Of a stretch of DNA of 64,000 nt, positions 18,276-26,595 are shown piece by piece (positions within the stretch are counted from its first letter, which is position 1; each line of letters starts with the position of its first letter). The notes below the pieces were generated by a model, which was not told the DNA's origin, searched no databases, and saw nothing but the letters and a program-made list of their open reading frames with translations. This stretch comes from Planctomycetales bacterium 71-10 (GTDB lineage Bacteria; Planctomycetota; Planctomycetia; Isosphaerales; Isosphaeraceae): the NCBI GenBank assembly GCA_001898385.1, contig MKTT01000081.1, positions 29,013-93,012 of the forward strand, read 5' to 3'. A program made the position numbers and the translations under genes.

Positions 18276-19178
18276 ATGGACATCCGCAACGTGGCGCTGG
18301 ACGACCTGGTCCTGGACCCCAACCTCAACCTGCGCGACCGCCTCGACGACTTCACCGTCGAGCGCTACGCCGAGGCCTGGGACCGCCTCCCCCCCGTCAC
18401 CGTCTACGAGGTCGACGAGCGCTGGCTGCTCGCCGACGGCTTCCATCGCCACGCCGCGGCCATCATGCTCGGCAAGCGGACGATCCCCGCCGAGGTCCGC
18501 CCCGGCTGCTTCAACGACGCGCTCGACTACGTCGCCAGCGTCAACCTGTTCCACGGCCTCCCTCTCTCGCGCACCGAGCGACGGCGGGCCGTGGAGGTGA
18601 AGCTCAAGCTCCATCACGACTGGTCCGACCGCCGCACGGCCGAGGAGTTGGGCGTCTCGCGCGAGCTGGTGGCGAAGATCCGCAAGCAGTTGATCGACGG
18701 CCACCAGATCCCCAACACCCCCGGCCGCGTCGGGGCCGACGGCAAGCTCTACTCCACCGCCGGGCTCCCCAAGGACCCCAACGAGAACCGCCCGCGCACC
18801 AACGAATCCGGCGGGGCCTCGCGCGAGGCCGACGAGCCGGCCGAGCGCGGCCGGCGCGGGATGTCCGGGACCGTCACCGCCCCCTGGGACGACGAGGCCC
18901 CCGCGCGGGCGTCCGGCCCGCCGATCGCCGAGGAGGTCCACTTCGCCGGCGGCGTCGACCCGCGCATCGTCGCGATGGCCCCCCCCGTCGAGGTCGAGGC
19001 CCCCACCGTCGAGGAGCTGCTCGACGTCATGGCCAAGCAGATCGTCGAGGTCGTCTCCTGGACCCAGGCCGACGGCTTCGTCGAGGGCTACAAGTCCGCC
19101 GCCGCCAACGCCCGGGGCGTCTTCCACGCCGCCGTCATCAAGCTCGCCGCCCGCGCGGACCAGCTCCGCCGGGCGTGA
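18276..19178 (+). CDS. ParB/Srx N-domain protein (orphan, not a partition ParB)
   Basis: The 300-residue protein opens with a ParB/Sulfiredoxin-type nuclease-like fold (VALDDLVLDPNLNLRDRLDD, VDERWLLADGFHRHAAAIML, VASVNLFHGLPLSRTERRRA). A helix-turn-helix (RRTAEELGVSRELVAKIRKQL) lies near 108-130. The middle is disordered and charged. A C-terminal helical region (VEELLDVMAKQIVEVVSW) may mediate oligomerisation. No parA is adjacent. Similar proteins act in phage and plasmid contexts or as transcription regulators; the target is unknown. GAGGGAG lies before ATG 18276. Confidence 0.85.
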   Translation: MDIRNVALDDLVLDPNLNLRDRLDDFTVERYAEAWDRLPPVTVYEVDERWLLADGFHRHAAAIMLGKRTIPAEVRPGCFNDALDYVASVNLFHGLPLSRTERRRAVEVKLKLHHDWSDRRTAEELGVSRELVAKIRKQLIDGHQIPNTPGRVGADGKLYSTAGLPKDPNENRPRTNESGGASREADEPAERGRRGMSGTVTAPWDDEAPARASGPPIAEEVHFAGGVDPRIVAMAPPVEVEAPTVEELLDVMAKQIVEVVSWTQADGFVEGYKSAAANARGVFHAAVIKLAARADQLRRA

Positions 19179-19205
19179 GCGATCGGCCGGGCGGAGGGTT
19201 GCAAC

Positions 19206-19799
19206 ATGGCGAGACGGCCGGGTTGGAGCACAGAGTACCTGAACGACGGCGGGCCATTGATCGTCCTCCCGCGCGAGTTGCTCGCCGCGTGGTCGGGCTC
19301 CGAGGGCGAACCGACCAGCCAGGAGTTCCCCTTCGGCCCCGATTACGCAAGGGCCTGTCAGGCCGACCATCCGGCCGCCCTACTCCAGGTCGGCTCCGGC
19401 CTCGGGCTCGTCGTCGGCGCGCAAGAACACCTCTATCCCGTCCATTGGATCGATCTCCCTGCGCAGGAGGGCGTGGCGCTGGTCGGCTGGATGTACGGCG
19501 ATGACGACGCGAGTTTCGAAGTCGCTGCGCTCCTCGAACAGGATGGGCCGGGGTGGCGATGCCTGGATCCGCGGATCGATCTCTTGGGCGGAGAACTCCT
19601 CCTGCTCCACGCGGCCGACATCGGTTCCGATCTCGATGAACTGGAGACCTTCGGTGAGTTGCAGGCGATGATCGCCGATGCCATACCGATCCGACTGAAG
19701 CCGGGGGCCTATAAGCTGGAAATCATGGAGGTCGGCGGGGATTTGGACGAGGACTCACTCGGCTGCCTCCTTTGCCGATGGCTTCCGGCGGATCGCTGA
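19206..19799 (+). CDS. Imm21-like immunity protein
   Basis: The 197-residue soluble protein begins WSTEYLNDGGPLIVLPRELL, continues with DYARACQADHPAALLQVGSGLGLVVG and reaches VALVGWMYGDDDAS. That order matches the Imm21 family, predicted immunity proteins of polymorphic toxin systems. It lies 28 bases after the ParB-like gene in the same direction. No toxin gene with an RHS or other delivery module is in the window, so it may be an orphan that protects against toxins of relatives or neighbours. The family call is by recognition of the N-terminal pattern only. Confidence 0.65.
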   Translation: MARRPGWSTEYLNDGGPLIVLPRELLAAWSGSEGEPTSQEFPFGPDYARACQADHPAALLQVGSGLGLVVGAQEHLYPVHWIDLPAQEGVALVGWMYGDDDASFEVAALLEQDGPGWRCLDPRIDLLGGELLLLHAADIGSDLDELETFGELQAMIADAIPIRLKPGAYKLEIMEVGGDLDEDSLGCLLCRWLPADR

Positions 19800-19838
19800 T
19801 CCGTCGATGAGTATGACTTCGCCGGGCACCCGGCCGAT

Positions 19839-20990
19839 TCAGACCACCTCGCACAGGACCCGGTCGGCCAGGAAGCGGCCCTCGCGGGTCAGGCGGATGC
19901 GGCGGCCGTCGTCTTCCAGCAGGCCCTCGGCCGCGAAGCGGACGATGACCGGGCCGATCAGGGCGTCGAGGTCGAAGCCGGTGCGCCATCGGAAGTCGTC
20001 GCGGTCGATGCCGACCTGGATCCGGCGCAGCATCAGCATGGCCGTCTCGCGGGCGTGCTCCTCGGGGCCGAGGTGTTCCGAGGGGCCGACGGCCGACTCG
20101 CCGGCCTCGATGCGCTTGAGATACGCCGGCATGTCGCGGGTGTTGACCGTGCGGAGGCCGTCGACGTACTGCGCCGCACCCAGGCCGAGGCCCCAGTAGG
20201 CGTCGTTCGCCCAGTAGACGAGGTTGTGACGCGACTCGTGGCCGGGGCGGGCGTAGTTGGATATCTCGTACATCAACAAGCCGGCGGATTCGAGCCGGTC
20301 CATCACCAGCTCATACATGCGCCGCTCGGCCTCCTCCTCGACGGGGTCGACCTCGCCGCGCTGGAGTTGCTTCCAGAGGGCGGTCCCCTTCTCATAGACC
20401 AAGCCGTAGCAGGAGAGGTGCGAGGGGCCCAGCGCGAGCGTAGCGTCCAGGTCGGCCTGCCAGTCGTCGACGTCCGAGCCGGGGACGCCGAAGATCAGGT
20501 CGAGCGACCAGCGCGGGAAGCGATCGCGGACGATCGCCACGGCCCGGCCGACCTCCTCCGGGGCGTGGTTCCGCTCCAGGGCCTGCAACAGCCGAGGCTG
20601 GAACGACTGCGCGCCCAGGCTGACGCGGTCGACGCCCGCCGCGGCGAGGACGTCGGCCTTGGCCTCGTCGAGCGTGCCGGGGTTGGCCTCGACGGTCCAC
20701 TCGCCGCCGCTCGTCAGCGGGAGCCAGCGGCGGATCATGCCCGTCAGCCGTTCGAGCTGACGGGCGTCCAGCCGCGTGGGGGTCCCGCCGCCGACGAAGA
20801 TGGCGTCGACCTCGCGGGGCTCGCCGAGCTTCGCCGCCGTCTCGCGTTCCAGGGCGTCCAGGTAGCGGTCGGCCAGGTGGTCGGAACCGGCCAGCGAGGC
20901 GAAGTCGCAATAGCCGCACTTGTGGGCGCAGAACGGGACGTGGACGTACGCGGCCCTGGGCAGCAACCAGGGAGGCGCATCGGCCCGCAA
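19839..20990 (-). CDS. hemW: Radical SAM HemW-like heme chaperone (coproporphyrinogen oxidase family)
   Basis: The protein has a radical SAM core with the CAHKCGYCDF iron-sulfur motif (CxxxCxxC) near residue 20, GGGTPTRL, TVEANPGTL, SLGAQSFQ and a DLIFGVPG strand. The C-terminal HemN domain contains YEISNYARPGHESRHNLVYW. The motif lacks the extra Cys that HemN oxidases carry, which points to HemW, a heme-binding chaperone for respiratory enzymes. The frame is open to 21131 but that would overlap the NifU-like gene. TTG 20990 is chosen because family similarity begins near AAYVHVPFC. No strong ribosome site is seen, so the start is uncertain. Confidence 0.9.
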   Translation of the reverse strand: MRADAPPWLLPRAAYVHVPFCAHKCGYCDFASLAGSDHLADRYLDALERETAAKLGEPREVDAIFVGGGTPTRLDARQLERLTGMIRRWLPLTSGGEWTVEANPGTLDEAKADVLAAAGVDRVSLGAQSFQPRLLQALERNHAPEEVGRAVAIVRDRFPRWSLDLIFGVPGSDVDDWQADLDATLALGPSHLSCYGLVYEKGTALWKQLQRGEVDPVEEEAERRMYELVMDRLESAGLLMYEISNYARPGHESRHNLVYWANDAYWGLGLGAAQYVDGLRTVNTRDMPAYLKRIEAGESAVGPSEHLGPEEHARETAMLMLRRIQVGIDRDDFRWRTGFDLDALIGPVIVRFAAEGLLEDDGRRIRLTREGRFLADRVLCEVV

Positions 20991-21028
20991 GCCGTCGTCC
21001 CGACGATCGAGGGTGGTTGAAGGTCCGC

Positions 21029-21307
21029 TCAGGGGATGGCTTCCAGGAAGCGGACCTCGGGGACCTCGGCCTTGACGGCCTTCTCCACGAGCATGGTCGT
21101 GGTGTGGACGGAGGAGACGCAGCCCTGGCACGCGCCGAGGAGGCGGATCTGGACAATGTCGTCCTCGTCGATGCCGACGACCTCGACGTCGCCGCCGTCG
21201 GCGTTCAGGTCGGGGCGGACGCGGGCGTCGACGACCTCACGGATGCGTTCGAGCCGTTGCGCGCGGGCGTCGTGGGAGGACGTCCGGGACGAGGCGGGTG
21301 CGTTCAT
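21029..21307 (-). CDS. NifU C-terminal-like iron-sulfur scaffold protein
   Basis: This 92-residue protein has the NifU/Nfu C-terminal domain: RIREVVDARVRPDLNADGGDVEVVGI and the cluster-binding CxxC in GACQGCVSS, then MLVEKAVKAEVPEV. Such proteins assemble or carry Fe-S clusters. It lies just upstream of hemW, whose product needs a 4Fe-4S cluster, and both are on the minus strand. ATG 21307 gives the normal length. A longer frame to 21376 adds an unrelated N-terminus. Confidence 0.9.
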   Translation of the reverse strand: MNAPASSRTSSHDARAQRLERIREVVDARVRPDLNADGGDVEVVGIDEDDIVQIRLLGACQGCVSSVHTTTMLVEKAVKAEVPEVRFLEAIP

Positions 21308-21475
21308 CGGCGAGACTCGCGCGGGGCGGTGGGTAGGGGGGAGGCGCGTCGGCGCGCTCCCCTTATGACCATCCACGGCAAAGGGACGACGCGCCCGGTG
21401 GACCGGCCGTCGCCCCCCGCGGGGACCTACAAGAGAAGTGTACGTCCCGGGTCGAGTCGCGGCGAGGCCGCGTCC

Positions 21476-21817
21476 TCAATAATCGTCGCCGTATCCGCCG
21501 CCGCCGCGGTAGCCGCCGCCCCCGCCGCCGCCGCGGTATCCGCCGCCGCCCCCGCCGCCCCCGCCGGGGGTGCGAGGCCGGGCCTCGTTGACCGTCAGGC
21601 GACGGCCGTCGTGGTCCTGGCCGTCGAGGGTCTCGATCGCGGCCTGGGCCTCGTCGTCGTTCGGCATCTCGACGAACCCGAAGCCCCGGCTCCGACCGGT
21701 CTCCCGATCGCTGAGGACCTGGGCCGACGAGACGGCGCCGAATTGCTCGAACAACTCCTGGAGGTGCTCGGACGTGACCGTGTACTTGAGGTTGCCGACG
21801 TATAGCCTCTTCGCCAT
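21476..21817 (-). CDS. RRM-domain RNA-binding protein with Gly-rich tail
   Basis: The 113-residue protein is one RNA recognition motif with RNP2 LYVGNL at 5-10 and RNP1 RGFGFVEM at 44-51. A glycine-rich tail with RGGGGGG repeats follows and ends GGYGDDY. Small RRM proteins of this type occur in cyanobacteria and planctomycetes and are often cold-induced RNA chaperones. That role is inferred. ATG 21817 is the family start; the longer frame adds unrelated residues. A promoter about 165 bases upstream implies a long 5' leader. Confidence 0.92.
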   Translation of the reverse strand: MAKRLYVGNLKYTVTSEHLQELFEQFGAVSSAQVLSDRETGRSRGFGFVEMPNDDEAQAAIETLDGQDHDGRRLTVNEARPRTPGGGGGGGGGYRGGGGGGGYRGGGGYGDDY

Positions 21818-21984
21818 CGAAATCGCCCGCTGCCAGGCTCTCCACCGATCGACCGAAACATGCCAGTCAGCGCGACGACCGGGGCCCTTTTGCGGGGGGA
21901 TCCGGCGATTCGTCGCCACTCCGGGACCGGTGGCAGGCCTGTCGGCCGACCCCGAACCTCGCCGCCTATCCCGGAGCGTCTGGC

Positions 21985-22013
21985 AATGTATCCGGTGCGT
22001 TCGAAGCGTTCAA
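21985..22013 (-). promoter_or_regulatory. Candidate promoter of the RRM gene
   Basis: On the minus strand TTGAAC (22008-22013) and TACATT (21985-21990) are spaced by exactly 17 bases, each matching the consensus at four positions. Transcription would start near 21978, leaving a leader of about 160 bases. The rest of the 21818-22148 gap shows no gene. Confidence 0.45.
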
Positions 22014-22148
22014 CAAAAAAAGCGGCCGGAATGACGCGGCCCGCGAAGGCGTCCTCGCGGGGGGGGATCTTCGCGCTTGCAAGTCTCCCCGTCGTGACGC
22101 ACATTGAATCGCTCACGCCCGAACCACCACCGACGAGGTCGACGGCCC

Positions 22149-23354
22149 ATGACGCCAACCTGCTCGACGATGCGACGCCTGGGGGCCGCGGCCCTCCTCC
22201 TCCTGACGGCCCCCGCCGCGGACGCCCAGGACCGGCGGCTGACGATCCGCCCCGCCCCGGGCGTCCCCGCGGGGACGCCGATCCTGCTCCCCGCGCCCGA
22301 CGACCTCGACCCCGGCCTCTACGCGCTGCGATCCTCGCCCGACTCGCCGCCGATCGACGGCGTCGTGGTCGCCGACGGTCCGATCAAGACGTTCGCATTC
22401 ATCGCCCCCGAGTTGGCCGACCCGACGACCTTCCTGGTCTCGCTCTCAGCCCGGGCCCTCGACGAGGGCGAGGGGGTGACGTTCGCGCCCGACGGCCCCA
22501 ACCTCAAGATCCTGGCCGGCGGCCTGCTCGGCGTCCATCGCGTCGACGGCCCTTACAAGCCGTTCCTCTTCCCCCTCATCGGCCCCACCGGCAAGCCGAT
22601 GACCCGCTCCTATCCCATGGAGCAGGTCGCGGGGGAGGACGTCGACCACCCCCACCAATCGTCGTTCTGGTTCACTCACGGCCGGGTCAACGACGTCGAT
22701 TTCTGGACCGTCAAGAAGGGGACGATCCGCGAGACCGAGCGCGAGGTCGTCGCCTCCGGCCCGGTCCTCGGCCGGCTGAAGACGGCCGACGACTGGCTCG
22801 CCCCCGACGGCGCCAAGGTGTGCGAGGATGAGCGCGTGTTGACCGCTTACGACACGAAGGACGTCCGCATCCTCGACTTCGAGGTCACGCTCAAGGCCAC
22901 GGCCGGCCCGGTCGTCCTGGGCGAGACCAAGGAGGGGTCGTTCGGCGTCCGCGTCGCCTCGTCGATGGACGTGGACAGGAAGACCGGCGGCAAGATCCGC
23001 AACGCCGAGGGCCTGGAAGACGCCGACGCCTGGGGCAAGCCCTCGTCGTGGGTCGACTACTCCGGGCCGATCGCCGGGGAGACGCTCGGGATCGCGATCC
23101 TCAACCACCCGACGAGCTTCCGCTACCCGACGACCTGGCACGTCCGGACCTACGGCCTCTTCGCCGCCAATCCGTTCGGCGGCCCCGAGTTCAAGGTCGA
23201 CGGCTACGCGGAGCACCGCCTGGCGAAGGATGAATCGATCCGCCTCGCCTACCGCGTCGTCCTCCACAAGGGGGACGCGACGGCGATCGACCTCCCGCGC
23301 CGGTTCGCCCTCTACGCCGCCCCGCCGGAGTCCTCCTGGGAGGAAGGCGAGTGA
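22149..23354 (+). CDS. Secreted DUF6807 (PmoA-like) protein
   Basis: The 401-residue protein has a signal peptide (RRLGAAALLLLTAPAADAQ) and a long beta-rich domain. A conserved core contains YPMEQVAGEDVDHPHQSSFWFTHG-type residues (positions about 157-180), and later TYGLFAANPFGG. These belong to DUF6807, annotated as PmoA-like although no methane oxidation role is implied. Planctomycetes carry many copies, often near sugar-catabolic genes, but the function is not known. ATG 22149 gives a proper signal peptide. The gene converges on the cyclo-ligase gene. Confidence 0.85.
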   Translation: MTPTCSTMRRLGAAALLLLTAPAADAQDRRLTIRPAPGVPAGTPILLPAPDDLDPGLYALRSSPDSPPIDGVVVADGPIKTFAFIAPELADPTTFLVSLSARALDEGEGVTFAPDGPNLKILAGGLLGVHRVDGPYKPFLFPLIGPTGKPMTRSYPMEQVAGEDVDHPHQSSFWFTHGRVNDVDFWTVKKGTIRETEREVVASGPVLGRLKTADDWLAPDGAKVCEDERVLTAYDTKDVRILDFEVTLKATAGPVVLGETKEGSFGVRVASSMDVDRKTGGKIRNAEGLEDADAWGKPSSWVDYSGPIAGETLGIAILNHPTSFRYPTTWHVRTYGLFAANPFGGPEFKVDGYAEHRLAKDESIRLAYRVVLHKGDATAIDLPRRFALYAAPPESSWEEGE

Positions 23355-23375
23355 GCCGTCGCTGCCCCGGAGGGC

Positions 23376-23957
23376 TCAGGCCCTCCGGAGGATCCGCGAC
23401 TCCGTGACGACCCCGGTCAACGGCACGTCGTGGGGCTCTACGGGGAGCATGTCGAGCATCTGGACGTCGAATGCCGCGGCCCAGACCTCGATGCCGGGCC
23501 GCACGCGTGGAAGCAATCGGTCGTAGTGCCCCGCCCCGCGGCCCAGGCGGTTGCAGGCCGGGTCGAACGCCACGCCGGGGGCCAGGACCCAGTCCAGGTC
23601 CTCCGGCGCGACGATCGGCGCGTCGGGGACGGGCTCGGGGATGCCCAGCGTCCCGGCGCGGAGGTCGCCGAGGTCGCGGACCTCGTGCAGCACCATCCCG
23701 GCCGCCCGGCCCACCACCCGAGGGCAGGCCACGCGCCGGCCGGCCGCCAGCGCGTCGGCCAGCAACGGCCCCGTCTCGATCTCCTCGGGGAACGCCTTCA
23801 AATAGAGGAGGACCGTCCCCGCACCGCGGTAGGACGCCAGCCCCCGGACTTCGTCCAGGATCCGGGCGCCCCGCGCCGCGCGATCGGCCTCGCTCATGCC
23901 GAGGATGGCCGCGATCGACTCCGCGCGAAGGCGTCTCTTCAAAGGCGTCGTGGCCAT
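23376..23957 (-). CDS. fau: 5-formyltetrahydrofolate cyclo-ligase
   Basis: This 193-residue enzyme converts 5-formyl-THF with ATP into 5,10-methenyl-THF. Motifs are a basic ATP-contacting N-terminus (LKRRLRAESIAAI), LYLKAFPEEIETGPLL, and the C-terminal DWVLAPGVAFDPACNRLGRG with GRGAGHYDR, the family signature. It is the usual length. The gene lies about 60 bases downstream of a 6S RNA candidate on the same strand, matching the ssrS-fau arrangement in proteobacteria. Confidence 0.93.
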   Translation of the reverse strand: MATTPLKRRLRAESIAAILGMSEADRAARGARILDEVRGLASYRGAGTVLLYLKAFPEEIETGPLLADALAAGRRVACPRVVGRAAGMVLHEVRDLGDLRAGTLGIPEPVPDAPIVAPEDLDWVLAPGVAFDPACNRLGRGAGHYDRLLPRVRPGIEVWAAAFDVQMLDMLPVEPHDVPLTGVVTESRILRRA

Positions 23958-24020
23958 GATGCGCCGACCTCGCCCGATCCTGGAATGAAAGGAGCCCGTG
24001 ACTCCCCGCCGAGGCGAGGG

Positions 24021-24181
24021 GACACGGGCCGAAAGACCTCCACCGCAATGCCGTTGAGGCGCTTTTGAGAACCCGCAGTTCAGGTGGGACCCGCAGACCT
24101 ACGAGAAGCGGAGCTTCGAGAGGTCGGTTTGGGGCCCCTACGGGTTTAAACGTTGGTTCGCCAAAAGGACCGCCCCGTGTC
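24021..24181 (-). ncRNA. ssrS: 6S RNA candidate (RNA polymerase-binding regulator)
   Basis: The region reads, on the minus strand, as a long irregular rod closed by a perfect 8-bp stem (24174-24181 with 24021-24028). An internal hairpin has GAAGC and GCTTC arms around TCC near 24105-24120. The 3' half carries CACCTGAACTGCGGGTTCTC and CAACGGCATTGCGGTGGAGG, which parallel the 3' half of E. coli 6S RNA in order. It precedes fau as ssrS does in proteobacteria. 6S RNA mimics an open promoter and sequesters sigma-70 polymerase. True ends are unknown; a promoter near 24223-24250 suggests a longer 5' part. Confidence 0.7.
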
Positions 24182-24222
24182 GAACATGGCAGAGGCTCGT
24201 CCGGCCGAGACCGAACAGCCTC

Positions 24223-24250
24223 ATAGTACCTCGGCCCCCCCGGAAATCAA
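24223..24250 (-). promoter_or_regulatory. Candidate promoter for the 6S RNA
   Basis: TTGATT (24245-24250) and TACTAT (24223-24228) read on the minus strand with 16-base spacing. Transcription would begin near 24216. A stable hairpin with GAGGCT and AGCCTC outer arms (about 24191-24222) follows at once. It could be a 5' element of the RNA or the terminator of the preceding UVR gene. Confidence 0.4.
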
Positions 24251-24294
24251 GCGGATTCCGGCCCAAAACTATACATGCGAACACGCGACGCCGG

Positions 24295-25068
24295 TCACCC
24301 CGGGGCCTCCTGCTGGGAGCCCTGCTCGGCCCTCAGGAGGCGGATCTGATCTCGAAGCCGCGCGGCCTCTTCGTAACTCTCACGCTCGACGGCGAGTTGC
24401 AGTTCGTCCTCCAGCCGGGCGGCGGGGTCGGCGGGGGCCTCGCGCCCCAGGTCGCCGCGCCAGCGGAGGAGGAAGTTCAGCTCGGAGCAGTCCCCCTCGC
24501 GGTCGCCCTGCTGATATTCGCGGAGGAAGTCGCGGATGCGGCGGATCCCCTCATCGACCCGGGCGAGGGCCGCCCGGCGGTCGTCGCGGGCCATCTCCTT
24601 CAGCGCGAGGGCCCGCGCGTTCATCATCGTGACGTAGGGGCGATACTGGTCGAACTCGATCTTGTCACGGTTCCGCGCGGCGTGGCGGGAGACGAAGGCG
24701 AAGAGGCGCAGGTTCCGCTCGGTGTCGCGCGCCACCAGGTCGTAGAGCTGGAGGTGGAAGGCCGAGAGGTAGCGGTGGTAGTACTGGAGCCCCTCCCGCA
24801 TCAGCGCGGCGCAATCGGCGGCGTCGACGACGAAGTCCTCGCCGGCGGCCAGGGCCTCGTCGCGGAGGGCTTCGTGATGGTCCAGCAGCGACTCGCGATC
24901 GTGGGGCCGGCGGCCGTCGGGACGGCCTTCGCACTCCATCTGGAGCACGCCCAGGTCGACGCGCATCTGGATCTTGTCGCGGCCGTCGTCGCCCGTGATG
25001 AGCCGCACCTGGAGGTCGTCGGGCTGGAAGTCCCAGCCCGCCAGGATGGCGCCGATGTCGAGACTCAA
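24295..25068 (-). CDS. UVR-motif protein of unknown function
   Basis: The 257-residue protein begins with a beta-rich domain (DIGAILAGWDFQPDDLQVRLITG) and has a helical middle (EGLQYYHRYLSAFHLQLYDL). It ends in a UvrB/UvrC interaction motif, LEDELQLAVERESYEEAARL. The UVR motif is a coiled helix pair also used by McsA and Clp partners, so repair is not implied. Family members in planctomycetes are uncharacterised. The start is TTG 25068, with GGGGGAGTAGG upstream; the frame continues to 25167 without family likeness. Confidence 0.75.
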   Translation of the reverse strand: MSLDIGAILAGWDFQPDDLQVRLITGDDGRDKIQMRVDLGVLQMECEGRPDGRRPHDRESLLDHHEALRDEALAAGEDFVVDAADCAALMREGLQYYHRYLSAFHLQLYDLVARDTERNLRLFAFVSRHAARNRDKIEFDQYRPYVTMMNARALALKEMARDDRRAALARVDEGIRRIRDFLREYQQGDREGDCSELNFLLRWRGDLGREAPADPAARLEDELQLAVERESYEEAARLRDQIRLLRAEQGSQQEAPG

Positions 25069-25192
25069 TGGACCTACTCCCCCGATCCGCCCGCCGCCCC
25101 GCCCGGGCCGGCGCAAACGATCGCCCGCGGGCCTCTCGGGACGCCGAGGGCCCGCGGGCGATGACATGATAACGAGGCGCCGCGGCCGACGA

Positions 25193-26257
25193 TCACAGCT
25201 CGTTGCTGTCGTGGATCATCGGCTCCAGCTCCTTCGTGTTCCGCTCCACGGCCAGGACGATCGTCCGCTCCTCGACGCCGTCGGAACTGGCGGCGACGGC
25301 CGGGATGATCTGGCGGGAGTCCGGCAGGCGGAAGCGCACGGTGAAGGTGCCGTCGGGGCGGAGCTGGACCGGCTCCCCCTGGAGCGTCACCTGGGCGTTG
25401 GGCTCGGTCGCCCCGTAGACGATCAGCTCGGCGTCGATCTCGAAGTGGAACCGACGCCCCAGCCCCGGCAGCGCCCCCAGCGATAGGTTCTGCATCGACA
25501 GGCTCGACAGCGGCCGCCGCAGCCGCTCGTCGAACAGGTCGTTGAGGTCGATCGACGCCGGCCGGGCCGCGTTGATCGTCGAGGGGTTCTGCACCCGCTC
25601 GAACTGCTGCTGCACGTTGCACCAGTTCTCGTCCAGCGCGTCGGTCACCCCGGCCTTGGGCGTCGTCACGATGTTCGACCGCGCCAGGACGTAGAACTTC
25701 CCCCGACGCGACAAGTAGCCGACGTCCACCCGGTACGATCGCGGCGGCTTCGTCACGTCGATGTACCAGTTGTTCACCCCGCCGTGGATCGGCACGTCGC
25801 GGACGTGACGCTCGGCGGCGTTGGTGGTGTCCTCGCTGGTGACGTCCATCACCCGCAGGATCGGCTGGGCGCTGTGCCATTCCTGGCCCAGCGCCGCCTG
25901 GGCGCGGGCCAGCGTCGTCCGGCTCAGCTCCCAGTGGGCGTGCAGCCAGTAGGGGTCGCGGGCCAGGACGATGATCCGATCCTTCTGCGAGGCGTGGTCG
26001 AGCGTGTGCGGGACCGCGATCGGCCGGACCGGGGCCTCGGGGGCCGGGGCCGGCGAGGCGGCCGGGCGCTTCACGTTCTTCGGGGCCCGGGGGGCGGGCC
26101 GTTCCTTCTTGGACCGAGGCGGCGTCGCCGATCGGCCGGACGACAGGGCCCGGATCAACTGGTCCTTCCGCATCGCGTGCCATCCCGCGATGCCCCGCTC
26201 CTTGGCCATCTGGGAGAGGTGCTTCTTGTTACAGTCCTTGAGCGCGTCGACGGTCAT
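25193..26257 (-). CDS. DUF4912 protein with Rho-N/SAP-like N-terminus
   Basis: The first 45 residues of this 354-residue protein (MTVDALKDCNKKHLSQMAKE, then GWHAMRKDQLIRAL) resemble the small SAP/Rho N-terminal helix domain that binds nucleic acid. A basic Pro/Ala-rich linker follows. The DUF4912 core starts near 85 (RIIVLARDPYWLHAHWELS), continues with WYIDVTKPPRSYRVDVGYLS, and a C-terminal beta domain (ELIVYGATEPNAQVTLQGEP) recalls an Ig-like fold. Function is unknown. It lies 125 bases upstream of the UVR gene and has a long leader with an internal terminator. Confidence 0.8.
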   Translation of the reverse strand: MTVDALKDCNKKHLSQMAKERGIAGWHAMRKDQLIRALSSGRSATPPRSKKERPAPRAPKNVKRPAASPAPAPEAPVRPIAVPHTLDHASQKDRIIVLARDPYWLHAHWELSRTTLARAQAALGQEWHSAQPILRVMDVTSEDTTNAAERHVRDVPIHGGVNNWYIDVTKPPRSYRVDVGYLSRRGKFYVLARSNIVTTPKAGVTDALDENWCNVQQQFERVQNPSTINAARPASIDLNDLFDERLRRPLSSLSMQNLSLGALPGLGRRFHFEIDAELIVYGATEPNAQVTLQGEPVQLRPDGTFTVRFRLPDSRQIIPAVAASSDGVEERTIVLAVERNTKELEPMIHDSNEL

Positions 26258-26439
26258 GCGGGGCCACTCCAGCGCCGCGACGGCGGCGGACTGCCGCGCG
26301 GCGGACGACGGGTTGCGGGGTTCTTCCGTGAGTGGACCGATCCGGAAAACTCCCTGTGTCCCGGATGAAGCTGGTCGACGGCGAGCCCCGGAAGGGCCTG
26401 GTTCGACGCCGCGGCCGGATCGAGAAGGCGAGGAGGGCG

Positions 26440-26477
26440 AAAAAAAACGGCCGCCGACCCCAACCGGGTCGCGACCG
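26440..26477 (-). terminator. Intrinsic terminator with T8 tract upstream of the DUF4912 gene
   Basis: On the minus strand the arms GGTCGC-GACCC and GGGTC-GCGGCC (26477-26448, 11 pairs with one-base bulges, loop of about five) are followed directly by eight T residues (26447-26440). It lies 183 bases upstream of the DUF4912 start. It can end a short transcript or act as an attenuator in that gene's leader. Confidence 0.7.
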
Positions 26478-26595
26478 TTCCGCCATCATCCCGGACCGAC
26501 TCGGCCTTGCCAGTGCGACGTCATCGCTATCCCCCTCAAGGTTGGGGCGGGAGCGCCGGCGTTCTTGCTTTCGCCGGCCATTTCGGGGCTCGCCG
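26440..26595 (-). ncRNA. Candidate small RNA or attenuated leader
   Basis: A promoter-like TTGACA (26626-26631) with a weak TATCCC 18 bases on (26602-26607) would start a transcript near 26595. It would run to the T8 terminator at 26440, about 155 nucleotides. Inside are short hairpins such as GCCGGCG/CGCCGGC near 26552-26580 and GCGATGACGTCGC near 26515-26528. No known riboswitch or RNA family was recognised. The remainder of the 26258-26842 gap holds no gene. Confidence 0.4.

Noticed and set aside
24021..24181. Reading the structured RNA on the plus strand
   Set aside because: The plus strand also folds, but the order of segments resembling 6S RNA, the promoter and the fau neighbour all fit the minus strand.
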